From Ixodes scapularis (taxonomy: Eukaryota > Arthropoda > Arachnida > Ixodida > Ixodidae), in NCBI RefSeq assembly GCF_016920785.2, contig NW_024609846.1, positions 85,197,816 through 85,261,815 on the forward strand: a DNA stretch of 64,000 nt, in the 5' to 3' direction. The notes beneath the pieces were generated by a model. The model was not told where the DNA came from and made no database searches. It worked only from the letters and a program-made list of their open reading frames with translations. Shown one piece after another: positions 1 to 10,226 of the stretch. Made by a program: the position numbers and the translations under genes. Position 1 is the first letter of the stretch. The number at the start of each line of letters is the position of its first letter.

Positions 1-289
1 CGTGTAGGAAGATGAAAAATTCTGATATTGGGCGCAGAGGCTGTTCCTAAACACAGTTAAAACAATATTTCATTGCTTTCTTGAAAACAAAAATCTGCCG
101 GACAATCTCTTTACGTTTTTATACAGCTCACACATCAAAAGTAGTCCCGAAGCGGCAACAAATAACGTCAGAGAGACCGACGAGTCATGTGGTCGGATGT
201 CGCGATCCAGGCGGTTGGTCGTAGACGTCCCGTTAAAAGTGAAAGCCGTTTACAACTTCCTGTAACGCCGAATTGGAGCGCAGCTCTTG

Positions 290-680
290 AGGAGGAGGAG
301 TGGAGGGTATATTCCTCCTCCTCCCTCGTGATCATGCCTGCTAGTCCTCCTCCCCTCCTGCTCCCCCTCCCTCTCCTTTACCACCTCCTCGTCCTTCAAG
401 CTCCTCCCCTCCCCTCGCCTCCGCCTCCTCGTCTCTCCTCCTCCCCTCCTCCACCTTCGTACTGCTTTCCTCCTTGCCGCTCAAGCCGGACAATGAGGGG
501 AGGAGGAGGAGAAGGAGGGGGAGGAGGAGGAGGGGGAGGAGGAGGAGAAGGAGGGGGAGGAGGAGGAGGGGGAGGAGGAAGAGGGGGGAGGAGGAGGGGA
601 GGAGGAGAAGGGGGAGGAGGAGGAGGGGAGGAGGAGGGGGAGAAGGAGAGGGAGGAGGAGGAGAGGGAGGGGCGCGGTTA
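290..680. repeat. Facing polypyrimidine and polypurine tracts
   Basis: About 340-470 is CTCC-rich and 491-672 is GGA/GGGA-rich on the same strand. The two halves are roughly complementary, so the tract could fold on itself. The long open frames across it (Gly/Glu/Arg-rich) are compositional artefacts. Confidence 0.8.
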
Positions 681-1061
681 CGCCGACGCCGACGGCGACG
701 GCGACGCCGACGCCAACGGCGACGCCGCTCAGGCTGGAAACGAACCCCTAAGAACTGCGCTCTAAAAGTACGAGGGAACGCAAGCGTCGCCCAAGTCCTG
801 GCTGCCGAAGTTTGTGTCGACCGTCAAGCTGGACAGCGACCAGTTAATTCGACGTTAGTGCAAGCCATTGAAGGCTTTTAGCAAACCGTAGCCGCGTTCC
901 GTGTATTGCATTACCGGAGTCTTTGAAGCATGCGTTTAAGCGCGCGCCCCGAGGTCATGGTATCACCCGGGGGCGCGCTTAAAATCTGACTTAAAGGCTG
1001 CGGTAGTATGGTACGCGGAACACGATAATGGTTTGCTAAAAGTCCCCGTACGCGTAGAGAA

Positions 1062-1255
1062 AGTCGTCTGCTTCTTGCGCAAGGGTTGCGGTAGCGACAA
1101 AACGACGCTCAGCCCTGCGCTTTTGTTGGAACGATAGTGGGTAGACCTCAATGCTAGATGCCTTGAGGTCTGCGGTCTATCCACTATGTTTTTCCATCAG
1201 CCAATGAGAGCTCGGCGTTCTGACACAATCGAAACCCCTGTGCAAGAAGCAGACA
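1062..1255. repeat. Small inverted-repeat element, copy 1
   Basis: GTCTGCTTCTTGCGCAAGGG on the left faces CCCCTGTGCAAGAAGCAGAC on the right, around a central hairpin containing GTGGGTAGACCTCAATG. A related copy lies at 35000-35205. Flanking sequence (128-280 and 760-860) is also shared with 35280-35480. Confidence 0.6.
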
Positions 1256-1702
1256 TTGCTCCTGTCTTCGACTTCGCTCGCACTTTTGATGGAATAATAG
1301 AGCCTTGAGTACGCGCTCGTGTCGAGAGATGCAAGCCTGCGATATTTGCGTAAAGATGGGCCAGTGAATGGTCGGTATTAGAGCCACCAAAGACGCTACG
1401 CTTATCTCGAAACTTCATTCCTCAATTTCTTTTTTTCGTAGGCGCCGCCATATTGGTGCGTAGCTCAACCGATGTAGTGTTGCTCTGTCGCGGTCTGTCT
1501 CCTCTGGGGGAACGAAAACAGTTTCTTCAGATTTCAGATAAAGCTTCAGATAACTGACAACAATAATCTTAAGCACCAAGCTGACCGTAGGGTCGTTAGT
1601 CGGAAGCTTTTTTAGGTGGATCTCCCTTTGACGATCGGAACCGCCCCACGGGCTGCGCCGACCGACGTTAGGGGTGTTCCGACTGTGTCTGCATGCACTC
1701 AC

Positions 1703-1879
1703 CGATGACGTAATCGTACTCTTCATTGAGGCTCGCAGTGTGGTAGGTGCTCATCTCCGGGCTGTCTGAGAAACTCAGGAACCACAGGAGCTGGGCCATG
1801 AGGAAAGCTGCCCATCTGGGCACCATGAACGGTATCTCGAATTGGCTGAGCATGGCTGTTGACGGCGGGCTGTGGACGT
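1703..1879 (-). CDS. GMC oxidoreductase paralogue, first coding exon (gene B, partial)
   Basis: ATG at 1853, coding to 1703, donor ATCG then GTGAGT. The exon opens after CTCATCAG at 1880 or a second CAG a few bases on. It is 151 coding nt, the same length and phase as gene A's first coding exon, and 25 of 50 residues are identical by eye, including EIPF, FL-AQL and EYDYVI. It has the same hydrophobic N-terminus. The remaining exons must lie left of position 1: I find no GxGxxG exon in 1-1702, and intron 1 of gene A shows such introns can be kilobases long. It is either a tandem duplicate of gene A or, less likely, an orphan exon. Confidence 0.82.
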
Positions 1880-2439
1880 CTGATGAGAGACACAAGGTCG
1901 AAAACGACTTCAAACGAGTTTTAGGCAAAAGGTAATGGTCACTATATATATATATATGTACATCTTTACTGAAAAATAACAGCAAAAGACGAACCTTTTT
2001 TGGCTAGGTTTTTGGCATTTCGTGAAGCGTGGGTAAAAGTGTGGCCGCGAGGTTTGACACTGATTGGATGACGGTGTAACGACTCGAGGTCCACGTGGTT
2101 CCTCCGGAACGTGGCGCGCACGTCATCAGACACTCGATGAGCACCGACGGGCCGGAGCTGTTCCCAGAGAACTCGTTTAACTGCATATTTACAACAAAAG
2201 GGCCATGGTACACCGTTCTTAATCAGCAGCATCTTGGCAACGTTTCATTTCTCTCGCGCCGTATGTGCGTTCTATTTGTCTAGCGCGCCTCTCGCGCGCG
2301 TCTCGACCACCTTTCTCTCTTCATCCGAACTCGAAGCGGCCTCAGCTTCTTTTTCTTCTCTCGGAAGTGTCATCGGTTTCGCTCCCGTAGAATAGGTAGG
2401 CTTCCCCAGCTCACAGCATTCCGCCAAAGTCCTTGCCCA

Positions 2440-3060
2440 TACAAAAATGGTCTGTGGTCGTCTATGGAAAATTCTATGGCAGCCTATCACCCCCTATGGC
2501 CTTCTATAGAAAATTCTACAAAGGGCTATCAGCCCCTATGGCCTTAATGGTCCGCCATAGAAATCCATAAATACAGCTGCAGCCAGCTACAGTCCTCTTT
2601 CTAAAGACTGGGAACCAATAACATACTTTACCCGCTTATAGAAAATTCTATGGCCACGAATCTAAAAATTGGGAATTAATAAATTGTATTTACCCGCCTA
2701 TAGAAAAGTCTATGGCCCTTGGTCTAAAGAGAGGGAAGCAATAAATGTTCTCTACCCGCCGTAGTGGTTTTAGTACATGAACTCAAAGCGGCGCCAAAAG
2801 CCGGCGCCGCCATGTTGCACGCTCTGGCGTGCCCGCGCGATACCCCACGATAAGCTCGTGATAAATGAGATCGTGCTTGGATTCGGACGGGGCTGGTCGT
2901 GTCTGTTTTTTGATCCTGAGCCGGCGTTCTCGGACCCACAGAATATTACACCGCCTATAGAAATTTTATGGCCCCGAGTCTAAAGACTGGGAACCAATAA
3001 ATTCTGTCTACCCGTCCATTGAAAATGTTATGGCAACGAGTCTAAAAATTCCTCCTCCAT
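2440..3060. repeat. About 60-bp tandem array with CTATAGAAAATTCTATGGCC core
   Basis: The core recurs near 2464, 2502, 2638, 2699, 2952 and 3014, followed by TCTAAAGACTGGGAA and AATAAAT then TACCCGCC. The array is interrupted at about 2761-2947 by unrelated GC-rich sequence. Each core is itself a small palindrome. Confidence 0.7.
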
Positions 3061-3945
3061 GCTCGCGGCGGCAGTGGTTGTCTGCTAAACGATCTACTAA
3101 AACTCTCAGCACGGGCTCTTGAACTTTCTGACTTGGGCAACTTGATGTTTACAAGCGGTCGCGTTATATCACCGAAAACAGTCTCATTTTAGTTGTCTGC
3201 TGTGATACCCAAGTCATGGTTCGTGGGTCATTATCACTCCCGGCACCTACTTTTTATAGGAAAAACGCTCCAGGTTAGAAAATTAAAGCAATACTCAATT
3301 TCTGTAATACCGGTGACAAACCATGACCCAAGATATGTTCTCTGCTGTTGCAACGAGTCGTGAAAAGCAGTAATATTGTTTGCTTGAAAAATCCAATGAA
3401 ATACTTGTGCAAGAATTACAATTAACTATTACCCCACCAAAACTTAAAATAGATTACACTGCAATCAAGCAATATCTTGATTGCAATGTTCACCACTAGT
3501 GTACTTCATTTCAACACTTCATTGTCAACACGATTCATCAAACTTGTTAAAAAGATAATAATACATTTTAGTTAATTAGATATATGATCTACATTTTCTT
3601 TGCTCAGGGTGTTGAATTAAGAAAAGGGGGGGGGGGGCTATTCGAAAAGAGAATTCAAATAATGTATTAAGTACGAGTAATATTTGCTCCGCCTCTCCGT
3701 GTTTTTGCGACAAATGATGGGTCACCGGCTACGTCGATTAAAAAATTAGACTGCTATATATACAGCTAGTGCGAACATAGCATATGTAGAGAGGGGTGGG
3801 GGTCCGGTGTCGCTGCGTTGTTGCTGTTGTGTGGGTAGTGTTCTGCTTGTGTTCTGTGTATTCTGTGTGTTCAGAGATGTATGTACATCTACCATGTAGC
3901 ATTCACAAGTCGGGGGAACTTGAAATTTTTTTTAAAAGTTTGCTG
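3061..3945. other. No feature recognised
   Basis: AT-rich intergenic sequence with a G run near 3630. No open frame resembles a known protein. Confidence 0.5.
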
Positions 3946-4206
3946 GCTAAAGAGAGCTATAGGGCAAACCATAGACAAGTCTTTAGCCAACCATTAGAAA
4001 AGCTAAACAGCGCTATGGCTGGACAGCATTAGGGTCATAGACAAAGTTAAAGAGGCCCATAAAAGCGACCATAAAAAATGCTAAAAACAGTCATAGAAAA
4101 TTATTTAGCTAATTGGGCCAAATATCTAAAGCCGACCATACAAAGCATTTTCTATAGCCAACAGCAACAGGTGGTGTTGCTATAGCCGACCATAGGACAT
4201 TTTTGT
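3946..4206. repeat. Short-unit array related to ACCATAG/CTATAG
   Basis: Repeated words such as GCTATAGCCGACCATA and CCATAGAAAAGCTAAA spaced 20-40 bases apart. It resembles a degenerate relative of the 2440-3060 array. Confidence 0.45.
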
Positions 4207-4539
4207 ATGGGTGGTCTCCGAACAGCTAATCCCCTGGGCGCCGCGCTTGCGTATGTGCCGGCCTTTGGGAACCACCAGACGTCAGCTTGTCGTAGAAGAC
4301 GTTGGCTCTCCTCTCTTGCGGCTGCAAGTCAGGGTCACTTGTCTCGCTGGTAGAGCGCTGAAAGCCGTGGGAATGGGCGATGGGATGCTGTCTCAGGGGT
4401 GGGCGCCGTTAATAGGAAGTCGGGACCGCCTGAGTCCTGACCGAATTCCTTGGCTGGGTTGTTACAACGGGTGGATGAGGAGGAGTGAGATGCTCGACGC
4501 TGATCGGTTAACTTGGAGGTCATGTAACCAGAGAGAGAC

Positions 4540-5390
4540 AAGTAAGGTCGTCCTAGAGGTCTAGGACGAGCTCTAGGACGACCTCAAGGGTGACGCCGAG
4601 GACAGCGTCGTCTTTGAGCATACGATTTAGCGACGCGTGCCGCTCAATCGTATTTTTATGGCCGTACATGCCGCTTTTTCGCTCAATAACCAGAAACATG
4701 CCAAAATATTGAAAGAAAAAATATTGAGCTTAAGCTTTCAGCCGAGGTTGGGTATTTCAGTTGTCTGTGAAGTTATTTGCCTTTTGACGTTGAACTGCGT
4801 CTTTCTCTGTGGTTGGAAAGGGGTGCAAAGTTAAGAGATCGGTGTCACGAAAACTTCGTCACGGAAGTGACGCCACACAGATAACATTTAAGCGCCGAGC
4901 GATTTGCATCGCTGCGGTTTCTGACGGCGCGCCGTGCCTTCTTCCGAGAACCGCGCACTGCGCAGGCCCGTCCTTTTAATGCAATAGCATCCTACCCCCC
5001 CCCCCCCCCCCCCCAACCCTTTCCCGCGAATATCTAGAACTTTCTGGCCTCCTAATGCGCGGTATGTATGCGCAGTAGACCATTTCCGCTCGCACTCTTG
5101 CACTCCTTCACATTCGCACCCCCTTCGAAGGACCTGACGGCCTTGACGTCGTCTAGACGTCGCTCTCTAGGACATCATCCTCGACGTCATCCTTGAGGTC
5201 GTCCTAGAGGTCGTACATAAATTCGCCCTAGAGGCCGTTCTAGACGTTGTCCTCGACGTCGTCCTAGACCTAGACGTCGTCCTTGAGATCACCCTAGAGG
5301 TCGTTCTAAACGTCGTCTTTGATGACGTCGTCTAGGACGTCGTCCCCAACGTCGTCCTTGAGGTTGTCTTTGAGGTTGTCCTAGACCAAT
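4540..5390. repeat. Interrupted GTCGTCCTAGAGG minisatellite
   Basis: About 12-bp units of the GACGTCGTCCTAGAGGTC type occupy 4545-4620 and 5130-5385. The 4625-5125 middle is non-repetitive apart from a C run near 4996. This looks like one array split by an insertion. Confidence 0.7.
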
Positions 5391-7000
5391 GCCATTGCAT
5401 ATTGCAATTCATGGAGAATCAACAATAGTCGTTTTTGCAGCAATTTCTTAACTGCTGGCTTTGCTCGTTGGCCCGCTTCAACGGTTCGCGTTCCTGACCG
5501 ATTGAAACGGCGATAGACGCGGCTCCGGCAGCCGTGATTCCACAATCTTCGCTCATCGCTCTGGACAGCGGCCGAGCTCGCGTCCTCTGCAGCATGGGCA
5601 GTGCACGCAACTTTCAAGCGCGACTCGGCAAAGCGTTAACCCCCACCCCCCCCCCCCTCCCCTCCTTCATCTCTTGTTTTACACACACGTAGTTCTACTG
5701 AAATTTAGGCAGCATAGCACACCTATGCACCGACCAATTGTTTTTTCCAGTTTTTTTTTGTATTTTTTACTACTGTCGAATATTTGTTTCTTCGTATTAT
5801 TTTCAAGTTTCTTTCCTGCTGGTTTTACGTCGAATATTATTTGCATAAGCATTTTAAAGACTGATATCCGAAAGAGTATAGTTTCATTAACACTATCTAA
5901 CGAGTAAATATTAACGCGGCGCTTTCCTTTCCTCAGTCGAATTGTGTGGTGGGGCGATCTATTTGCTTTGTTGGCTTTTTGAACAGGTGGTGGGCGGGCT
6001 GTATCTGCTGATTCGGCGGTACGCCGTGTTTTTTTTTTTTTTTTTTTTTGAGACGAGACGAAGCGCGTGCACGGCGATAGCAAAGTTGGAAGCATTCAAT
6101 AAATTTTAGTTGCCATTTAGCGCTTGTCCTCTGTGCTTCTTCGTCTTTTTGTCCCGTCTTTTTTGCGCTATTTTTAAAATGAATTAGAGGCTGACTTCGC
6201 GCCTGTGAATATTGTCACCATTTATTCGGGTCCGGAGCCCCGATTAGGTTCTTTTATATTTCTGAACCATTATAATTTCCAACTCAATGTAAATAATTGA
6301 CAATAACATGAAACGTTTATATGTGAATGTTTTCGTATTAGCGTGTGTGGATTGTATATAGTTTTATACTAACACTAATAAAATATTCAAATATGACTAA
6401 TTGCCACGTTTTTATTTGCCTGGATAACAAAAGTGTCTCCACCAAGTTTTACTTTAGCAATCTGGAGTTTTCGAGTGTATGAACGATTTTATTATTGTTA
6501 ATTGGAAATATAAGAACGCAGGACTTCACTGCCCCAGACTTTTAAAATTTATCATCAATTGAACAAAATTCATGAAAGTAAAGTACTATACGCGACAATT
6601 ATACAGCTTTAAGCTTCTTCAAACAATGGGGCTAGGAATGAACAAATACGTTGCATTCTAAACATGGCCCAAGTCGGGTCTCTCACAGAAGTAAGTAATT
6701 GTAAAGTAATTGCATTACTTTTTAAACGTAATTTTTAGTTGTAAGGAAGTACTATAGACAGGGTCCCTTTTTCGATAAGCGGCGTTTCTCTAGACTGAGG
6801 CTCCGCTTTCATTAAACCGAGCTTCGATGAAACGTGTCCCCTCCATAAAACGTGTTTCGATGAAATGGCGTTCGGTCAACCCTATAGTATAACTATAAAC
6901 CCCTTTGGGGCCTGGCGCTCGCTTGGGCTTTATCAATTCGTCCGTGACTGCAAGAGCGGTGTGACTTCAGTTGAAAGCCACTAATTGAAACAAGGCTATA
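5391..7000. other. No gene; scattered repeat traces
   Basis: Includes long T and C runs. At 6125-6185 a CTTCGTCTTTTTGTCCCGTC stretch resembles the hairpin at 17340. At 6685-6745 there is a GTAATTGCATTAC-rich patch like the ends of the hAT-type repeats at 20133 and 46320. Confidence 0.45.
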
Positions 7001-7170
7001 GTCAGTTACAGGTTAAGAAACGTTTTCGAGAAAAAGGAAGGATGGGAGGAGGAAGCAGACTAAACGCTTAAGAGATGAGAAAATTTCCTCTTCTGTTCTC
7101 CAGCCTTCCGTCTGCTTCCTGCTCCGCAACCTGCCTTTCCCTCGAAAACTGTTCTTAACCTGTAACTGAC
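7001..7170. repeat. 170-bp inverted-repeat element (MITE-like)
   Basis: Left arm GTCAGTTACAGGTTAAGAA and right arm TTCTTAACCTGTAACTGAC are complementary. Pairing continues to the GAAGCAGAC/GTCTGCTTC words, giving arms of about 65 bases. No coding capacity. Confidence 0.75.
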
Positions 7171-9290
7171 TGCAGACGTTTTCTCTTTCCTGTCGTTCTC
7201 AGTCACGTGGGTTCTGTATTTGCTATGCGGGGCGAAACAATAAAACGTTTCGACCTGGACTATGCGAGAAAATAGAGGTGAGGTAAAACAAGAAGGTGCG
7301 ACAATCACGAATTTTTTGTAAGCACCTTCCAGCCGCGTGGAGAGATCAAGACGACGTTTGACCGCATACCAGGAGTGACGATATTTAAGATGAGTGCGCC
7401 CTTGTGGAAAAGGTGTATACTAGCACTTACCGTCGGGCGTTTCTTCGCAATAAGACGCGGTCGAGTTGCAACGACGGAGATCGCAGGGGCCTTGGCTGCG
7501 TCAACTTCCGAAACAAGAAATTCAACTGGCACGGCCGAAAAGACGCGAGGCACGCGCTACTTCATGCGTTCGACCAATATATTCGTTTATTTCAGTGGGG
7601 AGAGAAAAACAAAATGTTGCATTATTCTGGGACATCGTTTGCGGCGAGGGTAACCTGAGCCGGAAATATAGGGGCAGTGAGCACAGTGATCGAACCGGAA
7701 GGAGCTAGAGAGCGACCTCAGTGAAAGTGAACGCCCAATAGGGTCAGGTTGTCGCGTGACGCCATGCTGATGACCCGGCTCCCGCAGTTCCCGAGTTGGG
7801 CGAACGCCACCGTTGCCGCGTCACACTTGGGCGGCCGGATTAGACTGAGATCGACTCCACCCTTTTATAAAGCGGCTCAAGCTTATCGCTCCGATCCTCC
7901 GCTGGCTCTGCTGGCCCTATCGTTGTCCCCCAATCGGCGAAGTGGGTGGCTGCGCGACACTTCCTTTACGGTCATTTCGCATTCCGTTTCAATGACACGT
8001 TCGTGGTCGCCGGAAGTTGGAACGCTTGGCCGTCCAGGGCTGTGCGGTTAAAGTTTGCCGCGTATACGCAGCTCTCCTTTCCCTTGGCGAGGCGCGCCCA
8101 TACTTTTTAGTTCTTTAGCAGGACGAGTTGCAGACGACGCGAGAGGCTGGTGCGCTTGTCGTCCTGGCCTCGAGCTTCGTAATGTATCAAAATGTATCGA
8201 ATGTAAAAGGGCAGGGCATCAGGTATTGTTGCGTAGTCAAATTGCACACCATCGCGATATACAGAAAGCTAAATATGTGTCTCCGGAAAAAGTTTTAGTC
8301 GGTTCCTGGGAGGTGATTCAAAAACGATCGCCAGAAGCATGAATCGCCAGCTGTGCGGAAAACAAGGTTAACTATTGCTTCTCTACCTTGTCGGATAATT
8401 CAGTAGTGCAGATACCCTTACTGGTCGCGTTAGTGGGGTCTTTTTGTAGGTCACATGCAAAAGACTTTTGCGTTGCTTGGGGGAGCCGTCATTTTGAGGG
8501 CGGACTGAGCTTGCGCCCGCAAGCCCCGCAATCCACCGCTGACGGTCTACGATAAGTCCCTATAGTGTAGTGGCTACAGTGACTCCCCGTGGCTGTTAAC
8601 AAAAAAAAAAAAAAAAAAGCAGGAAAACCAGATGTGCATGCATGCAGTTACCATTTTTTTAAGCAACTTTGAATTTGAGAATCAAGCTGCTTACCGCCAA
8701 TTTTGTTCCCCGATGCTTACAAGAAAAAGCGAGTAAGCGGCAAGAGACACGAGGTAAAATTAGGCAAAGAATAGTTGCCCTTACTCAGCGTTGGGAGGTT
8801 TTTTTAAGTGCATTGTGCTTACTCATGGCGTAGAACACTTTACAACTGAGGTTAATAAGAACAACATGACCAAGAACATCGTGCGCAATGTAGCACCGCG
8901 GTAGTCACGCCTCATGCCTCTCTCATGCTAGGCTCACGAGGTGCTGTTGTAACACAACATACAGCACCCCTCCACGCTAGTTTAAACTACATTACAAAAT
9001 CTTGGCACCAGTTCGGAGTGCCCCGAATTCTCTCCGGGTACCGTCGAGACGGTGGTGTTCCTGATTCCCGGCCAGGAGCACTGACACCCACGTCCGTTTC
9101 TTCTGTTTCTGGTCCCAGCTCTGGCACTTGGTCCAGTTTCTGTTTCATGTGCCATCTCCGGCACTCGATCGGGCGGTCCAGAACACGGAAACACCAGATA
9201 GATGTCGTCCATGCCAGGGATGGTGCTCGCATATATGTCAACGGCCCCTTCCGTTATGCTCCTGCGGCGGCACCCAGAGCAAGTTCTTCC
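7171..9290. other. No feature recognised
   Basis: Several open frames under about 100 codons lie on both strands, but none has recognisable motifs. A-run near 8600. Confidence 0.45.
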
Positions 9291-9299
9291 CTTTGCCTG

Positions 9300-9651
9300 A
9301 CTGTGTGCCGACGACGTCCGGAGTTTCCTCCGAAGCGGTGGGATATCTACGACGCCACTTTCACGATAAAAACCGGACATACCCCTGCGAGAGATGGAAT
9401 ACCGGGTTCCATAAGTTTGTCGGCCACGCCCACCCAAGAGCCTGGATGCTGATTGAAAATACCTACAGGAAAATCAGGCGTACGTTGCCGCGGCATTGGC
9501 ACAAGCCCGCAGAGGTGAACCCCCAGAGAAGCGAGTCTAAAAAACCACTCTGCGACTGCAGAAACGCGTGAAAAATATTTTCGAGGGATTACAGGTGCAG
9601 CCAGATCTACCAAAACTGCTGGAGCTAGTGGGGGACTGCATTCGCTTCTAA
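9300..9651 (+). pseudogene. MULE-type transposase C-terminal relic
   Basis: Three frames read in sequence resemble the end of FLYWCH/MULE-type transposase proteins that are common in arthropod genomes. FPPKRWDIYDATF lies near 9318; CERWNTGFHKFVGHAHP and AWMLIEN near 9385-9460; AYVAAALAQARRGEPPEKRV from 9478; LQKRVKNIFEGLQ and LLELVGDCIRF end at TAA 9649-9651. There are two frame changes (about 9365 and 9475) and an in-frame TAA at 9538, so it is dead. The N-terminal and DDE parts are not seen. Family naming is by recalled resemblance. Confidence 0.6.
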
Positions 9652-10090
9652 GTTCTAACCAATCGATAAATAAACTTGCTTCTACTCTAAGCAACTTACC
9701 ATGTGCCTGTCAGGTTTGATTTATTGTTGCATTTTAGTGTCGCACGCATGCACCTAAGTTATCCGCACACTTGTTAAACCAACATGAAGTTTTCTCCTGG
9801 TGGAGTCTGTGTTTCTCCTGGTCCGGGTCTGTGCAAGAATGGGTGAGCTTTTGTCCGGGATTCATCTTTCCCAACGTCGACCACCTTCACCATCTTACAG
9901 ACATATTTTGTGCAGCACTGAACCATTTTTTAACGTTTATATTTGGAATCATTTATGTCTAAAGTCAGTCTCATTTAGCCAGTACAAGGTGGCATAAAGT
10001 TGTGGATCGCTCCGAGAACCAGCTGTTTCTGGAAGTCCGTATGCCCAACAGAACGCGTAGCGAAGACTTTCGGTGTCAACTGAAACTTGT

Positions 10091-10226
10091 ACAGTCGGCA
10101 CCCAGTGAAATTCGAACAGAAGAGTGCGTGCTATTCGATACAAGATGTGCGACATTGGATGATACAGCATGTGTCGAAAAACACGTGCTCCTCTGTTCGC
10201 ATTTTACTGGATACCGACTGTACATG
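10091..10226. repeat. 136-bp inverted-repeat element
   Basis: TACAGTCGGCACCCAGTGAA faces TTTTACTGGATACCGACTGTA, and CGAACAGAAGAG faces CTCCTCTGTTCG. The outer TA on both sides could be a TA target duplication of a mariner-type MITE. Confidence 0.7.

Larger units (their letters stand above)
1..1702. other. Gene B intron, repeat-rich
   Basis: Downstream of gene B's first coding exon and therefore intronic. Contains a pyrimidine/purine tract, a GCCGAC-type trinucleotide run (about 680-730) and an inverted-repeat element. No other exon was recognised. Confidence 0.55.

Noticed and set aside
187..881. Long Gly/Glu/Arg-rich open frames on the plus strand
   Set aside because: They come from the purine tract; both overlapping frames stay open because the repeat lacks stops.
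4340..4420. tRNA or tRNA-derived repeat (GGTAGAGCGCTGAAAG)
   Set aside because: Box A-like word is present, but no matching box B or cloverleaf could be formed.
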